Shown: positions 61,054 through 64,000 of the stretch, one piece after another
How the letters are laid out: each line of letters starts with the position of its first letter
Position numbering within the stretch: the first letter of the stretch is position 1
Origin: UBA4582 sp038106185
Lineage (GTDB): Bacteria > Pseudomonadota > Gammaproteobacteria > Pseudomonadales > Azotimanducaceae
Reading direction: 5' to 3'
Length of the DNA stretch: 64,000 bases
NCBI GenBank assembly: GCA_038106185.1
Contig: JAYODE010000012.1
Coordinates: forward strand, 19,032 to 83,031
Notes under the pieces: generated by a model
Told to the model about the DNA's origin: nothing
What the model saw: only the letters and a program-made list of their open reading frames with translations
Database searches by the model: none
Program-made: the position numbers and the translations under genes

Positions 61054-63625
61054 GCTCTAACCTCTTTAGCTTTGTTGGCATCAGGTTCTTAGCGCCAGAG
61101 ATATCGGTACCATCAAACTGAGTGAGTAGCACGTCGGATTGATAAAAGTCCGTCTCCCGGAAATCAACGTCTATGAATTTGCTATCTATCAGACTCGTTC
61201 TGATCAGAGAACTGAACACAAAAACACCAAGACTAAAATTACTATCATTTGCCAGGCAATCGACTAGACCTGACGACTCAAACCTAATGTAAGGAAAGTC
61301 AACCATGGCAACATCTGAATCGCGGAACACAGTATCGACAAATACCATGCCGGCACCAGCACTAGATCGAAAACCGCAGTGCCGAGACTGGGACTGAATG
61401 AAGGAGGTACCAGTCAACCAGGTATCCCCCGCCAACTGGCATTTTTCAAAGTCAATTTGGTTAAAGTAGGACAACTGCAGCTCACAACTCAAAAACACAC
61501 CACGATAGGCCTTTACACCTGACCATTCTGTTTGGACTAAACGGCAATCATTGAACGCGCACGTCTCTAACGTTGAATCAACGAAGCGCGAGCAACTAAA
61601 ATCAGAGTTCGAGGACATGACTTGGTCTAGTTTAGCGCCGTAAAAATCTGCAGCAATCAGATCAGATTGCTGAATTACCACCCCGCTAAGTATCGCTTCA
61701 CTGAAATCAGCCGCTATCAAACGCGCATGAAACATCATGACTCTTCCAGACAGTTCTGCTTCGCAGAAACTCACATCTTCGCCAACTGCTCGACTAAAGT
61801 TAGTATCCTTGAGCAGAGCTTTTGAAAAGTCGCTGCGACTTAATTTAGCCCCCACGAAAGACGCACCTTGGAGGCTAGCGCCTACGAAGCTGCAATCCTC
61901 AAGGTTAGCGCATTCAAAAATACTACCTGTGCAGTCGGCCCCGCTAAAATCAAACCCGCTTAAATCGGCGCCTGTGAAATCTCTTAAAGCCATTGATTCG
62001 CCATTAAGCTGACTTAAGCTAACTGCTTGGCGTAAATTTTCACCCGCATCGCTCGCCTTTCTATAACTGATTGGCTGCGGAGATAATGCCAGCGCCAACC
62101 CTTGAAACTCCAGCTTAATCAATTCACTGGAATTAAGCTGAGACTCATTGTTAGCATCTTTTGCCGCCTGCAGGTTTGATTCACTCGCAACGTATATTTG
62201 ATCGCGGGTTCTCGCCAGGGCCATATCTACAACTTCTTGCTCACTGAGCACCACGGCAGCTTCTTCTGAACGGGCTTTTTCTCGGGCTTCTTTGAGCTTT
62301 TCCTCCGAATCCTTTACCTTTTCTTGCACATACTCGTGAACCGGGACTAACGAATAATCTCGACGCTCAACGGCATCTGGAGAGACAACCAGCCTCGGGT
62401 CTATGGTCGGAGCCTTCTCATCATCGGCAATCTTGATGCCATGTTCAGTCGCCATCGTGCTTCGATATTTATCCAAAGTAGATTGATTCAACCGATTGAT
62501 ACGATCGACTTCATTCGTATGCTGTTCCGCCCGCCACGCTTGTATTTCAGCGCTTGGTATTGGCGAAAGCTGAGTCTCATCCAGTGCGTGTAAACTGCGT
62601 GTCTCACTATCGGTACGCTGGCGCAATATTGATTCGTATTCTGCAACTGAACGCGTCGGTCCCACCTGGTCTTCATACGCCATTAGCAGGTTCGATATCT
62701 GCAGTTGCGCATATCGCCTATCAACAACTCGAGTACCGCAATAAATCAGGGCGCCTAAGTTAAGCTCGGGGAAAAACCAGACGGTCTGTAATGCGACAGG
62801 AATCTCCTCGAATACGCCCTGCTCATCGGTAAAAACACGAGGCGAGTAACCGGGTAATTGACCCACTAATTCGGGGTGTTCTGGGTGCAGATTCCATAAC
62901 GCAAAATCCTCTGATCCCGCAAGTTTTTCAGCCTGCTGGTCAAGCGGTGCCATATTAAAACGCTCAAAGTTTAAGGTGGCCGGCAAACCTGGGAAAACTT
63001 CGTCAAGATATGTCTGATCAAACATGCTGTCATTCGCGGAACGTGGAGACCAACGTGGGTCGATTGGGCCAAAACCTGCCGCTCTTCCTTTACTTTTTGG
63101 CGATTTTGTTGCGTCTTTCGGGTATTCAATATTCGGAAGCGCAACGATAGTTTCACCAAAATCACCCGTACTCAATGCTCCCTGACCTACAGGATTCTCG
63201 GCATTGCCGGTATGTCCAAAAGCGCGCTCCCAGGTTAGCGGCATAACGGTAAATTCTGCGGGTGTGGACTGACGGTAGCCCCACCAGCGGTTCTTCTGCC
63301 AGATTCGATCGCCACAAACACTCAGCTTTTTTTCCACTTCGCCAAGTTTAAACCCGACCTCAAGCGTTGAGACGGGTTTGCCTGATGGACTATATGCTTT
63401 ACCAACAATCAGTATTTCAGGCCGACCTTTAGGCATTGCCTCATCAAAAACTTGATATTGTGGCAATACGCTCATAACTTTCTGCCAACCTTCAGCTTCC
63501 GATAGGACAAATCTTGGGGCCGACAGATCAAAAAACAAAACAGGTTTGACGCAAAAATGATGCGTCTCACTCATTTGGTAAGTACGGTGTAAAAGCCCTA
63601 GTTTAAGAGGTTTGATTATTCTCAA
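61043..63625 (-). CDS. DUF2169 adaptor with C-terminal pentapeptide repeats
   Basis: An 860-residue fusion. Residues 1-~310 match DUF2169 (IIKPLKLGLLHRTYQM, WWGYRQSTPAEFTVMPLTWERAFG, DPRWSPRS), linked to T6SS cargo/PAAR loading in Agrobacterium. A charged coiled-coil-like linker spans about 440-490 (EEKLKEAREKARSEE), and pentapeptide repeats fill about 545-855. A TTG start at 63625 overlaps the upstream stop as TTGA. The combined adaptor-plus-beta-helix form suggests a chaperone-like docking platform. Confidence 0.85.
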   Translation of the reverse strand: MRIIKPLKLGLLHRTYQMSETHHFCVKPVLFFDLSAPRFVLSEAEGWQKVMSVLPQYQVFDEAMPKGRPEILIVGKAYSPSGKPVSTLEVGFKLGEVEKKLSVCGDRIWQKNRWWGYRQSTPAEFTVMPLTWERAFGHTGNAENPVGQGALSTGDFGETIVALPNIEYPKDATKSPKSKGRAAGFGPIDPRWSPRSANDSMFDQTYLDEVFPGLPATLNFERFNMAPLDQQAEKLAGSEDFALWNLHPEHPELVGQLPGYSPRVFTDEQGVFEEIPVALQTVWFFPELNLGALIYCGTRVVDRRYAQLQISNLLMAYEDQVGPTRSVAEYESILRQRTDSETRSLHALDETQLSPIPSAEIQAWRAEQHTNEVDRINRLNQSTLDKYRSTMATEHGIKIADDEKAPTIDPRLVVSPDAVERRDYSLVPVHEYVQEKVKDSEEKLKEAREKARSEEAAVVLSEQEVVDMALARTRDQIYVASESNLQAAKDANNESQLNSSELIKLEFQGLALALSPQPISYRKASDAGENLRQAVSLSQLNGESMALRDFTGADLSGFDFSGADCTGSIFECANLEDCSFVGASLQGASFVGAKLSRSDFSKALLKDTNFSRAVGEDVSFCEAELSGRVMMFHARLIAADFSEAILSGVVIQQSDLIAADFYGAKLDQVMSSNSDFSCSRFVDSTLETCAFNDCRLVQTEWSGVKAYRGVFLSCELQLSYFNQIDFEKCQLAGDTWLTGTSFIQSQSRHCGFRSSAGAGMVFVDTVFRDSDVAMVDFPYIRFESSGLVDCLANDSNFSLGVFVFSSLIRTSLIDSKFIDVDFRETDFYQSDVLLTQFDGTDISGAKNLMPTKLKRLEHAG

Positions 63626-64000
63626 AATTCGATCTTCAATCCAAAAAAATTAATTTTAACGGAACTTGTGGCGACCTCGGGTTCTGGCTTGCTCTGCCAA
63701 GCGTAGCCAGGAGCATTTATTGTCGCCCTAAGGTTTGAAAAACCGACATCAAAACTCACACCGGTTAGTTTTACACTTGTTGATATACCCGTGACATCAA
63801 CACTGCCACTTGCGCCGGTAACACTAGTATTAATGCTAGCTCCTGTTACGGATGTATTAGCGCTATAGTTGGTTATATTAATGTTGTTGCTAGTACCTGT
63901 CGTAGTCGTGGCCTTGCTTGCACCTATCGTGGAAGTTGAAATACTCGTATCTACTGAAGACACGTTCTCAGTTCTGGTATTTGAAGTGTTTGTATATGCG
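63622..64000 (-). CDS. vgrG: C-terminal tail of a VgrG-like spike protein (partial, runs off the right edge)
   Basis: The minus-strand frame is open to the window end. The visible ~125 residues are very rich in Ser/Thr/Gly/Asn and repeat TSVTGAS, TSVTG and VDVTGIS-type units, like the S/T/G tails of VgrG proteins encoded next to DUF2169/DUF3540/DUF4150. The end (SSVKINFFGLKIEF) may be a docking segment. The VgrG core is outside the window, so this call rests on context and composition. Confidence 0.55.
   Translation of the reverse strand, partial: AYTNTSNTRTENVSSVDTSISTSTIGASKATTTTGTSNNINITNYSANTSVTGASINTSVTGASGSVDVTGISTSVKLTGVSFDVGFSNLRATINAPGYAWQSKPEPEVATSSVKINFFGLKIEF

Overview
This window comes from a draft assembly of a Gram-negative bacterium, most probably a marine or aquatic gammaproteobacterium, possibly a metagenome-assembled genome. 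The gene set supports this: gammaproteobacterial-type nfuA, sohB, dbpA, trxC, glnS and metH; a sirohaem sulfite reductase paired with a DUF934 protein; a DUF2970 protein; a CYP153-type P450; acyl-CoA and MDR enzymes; a type VI secretion cluster; and a selenocysteine tRNA. Taxonomy below class is inference. Five 100-N scaffold gaps interrupt the sequence. Four lie on or beside short tandem repeats, and one (25487-25586) is flanked by the same 55 bases on both sides, so it is probably an artificial gap.

Layout. 1-5 kb: a truncated exported protein, an acyl-CoA dehydrogenase, an MFS carrier and a CDF metal transporter, all on the minus strand. 5-10.3 kb: an alpha/beta hydrolase and an ion-transport group (RCK potassium channel, DUF6394 membrane protein, Na/Pi cotransporter). 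10.4-18 kb: an FtsH-like protease, CinA-type amidohydrolase (pncC), trxC, dbpA and a striking membrane protein fusing two-TM/TrkA-N, RyR and SLOG domains. 18-29.5 kb: FAD-linked oxidase, alcohol dehydrogenase, histidine phosphatase, enoyl-CoA hydratase, M50-like protease, PLP dehydratase, LLM oxidoreductase, glnS, a TSUP permease and a secreted protein. 29.5-39.6 kb: DAHP synthase behind an apparent Phe/Tyr attenuator, an NT5C-like HAD phosphatase, nfuA, metH behind MetR-type palindromes, DUF2970, a 35-residue membrane protein, and the sulfite reductase/DUF934 pair. 39.6-47.5 kb: CPA2 antiporter, acuI-like reductase, sohB, SCP2 protein, a convergent histidine kinase/LuxR regulator pair and the P450. 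47.6-51.2 kb: selC, a Sel1-repeat protein, an IS3 transposase remnant, a secreted protein with an internal duplication, a proline/alanine-rich anchored protein and a long stretch with no clear gene. 51.2-64 kb: one minus-strand type VI secretion operon, read from the right edge: VgrG-like tail (partial), DUF2169/pentapeptide protein, pentapeptide protein, DUF3540, DUF4150 (PAAR-like), TssJ, TssK, TssL, TssM, TssA. TssB, C, E, F, G and H are not in the window.

How genes work together. metH, the sulfite reductase pair and the MetR-like sites form a sulfur/methionine neighbourhood. DAHP synthase opens the shikimate pathway and seems to be controlled by translation of an aromatic-rich leader peptide. 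The T6SS operon is tightly coupled by 1-11 base overlaps and pairs a membrane complex (TssJ/L/M) and baseplate TssK with a spike and cargo-adaptor module. A recurring non-coding theme is locus-specific 10-16 bp tandem repeats in spacers and at gene ends, several sharing a CTTCTAAG or CTTAGC core.
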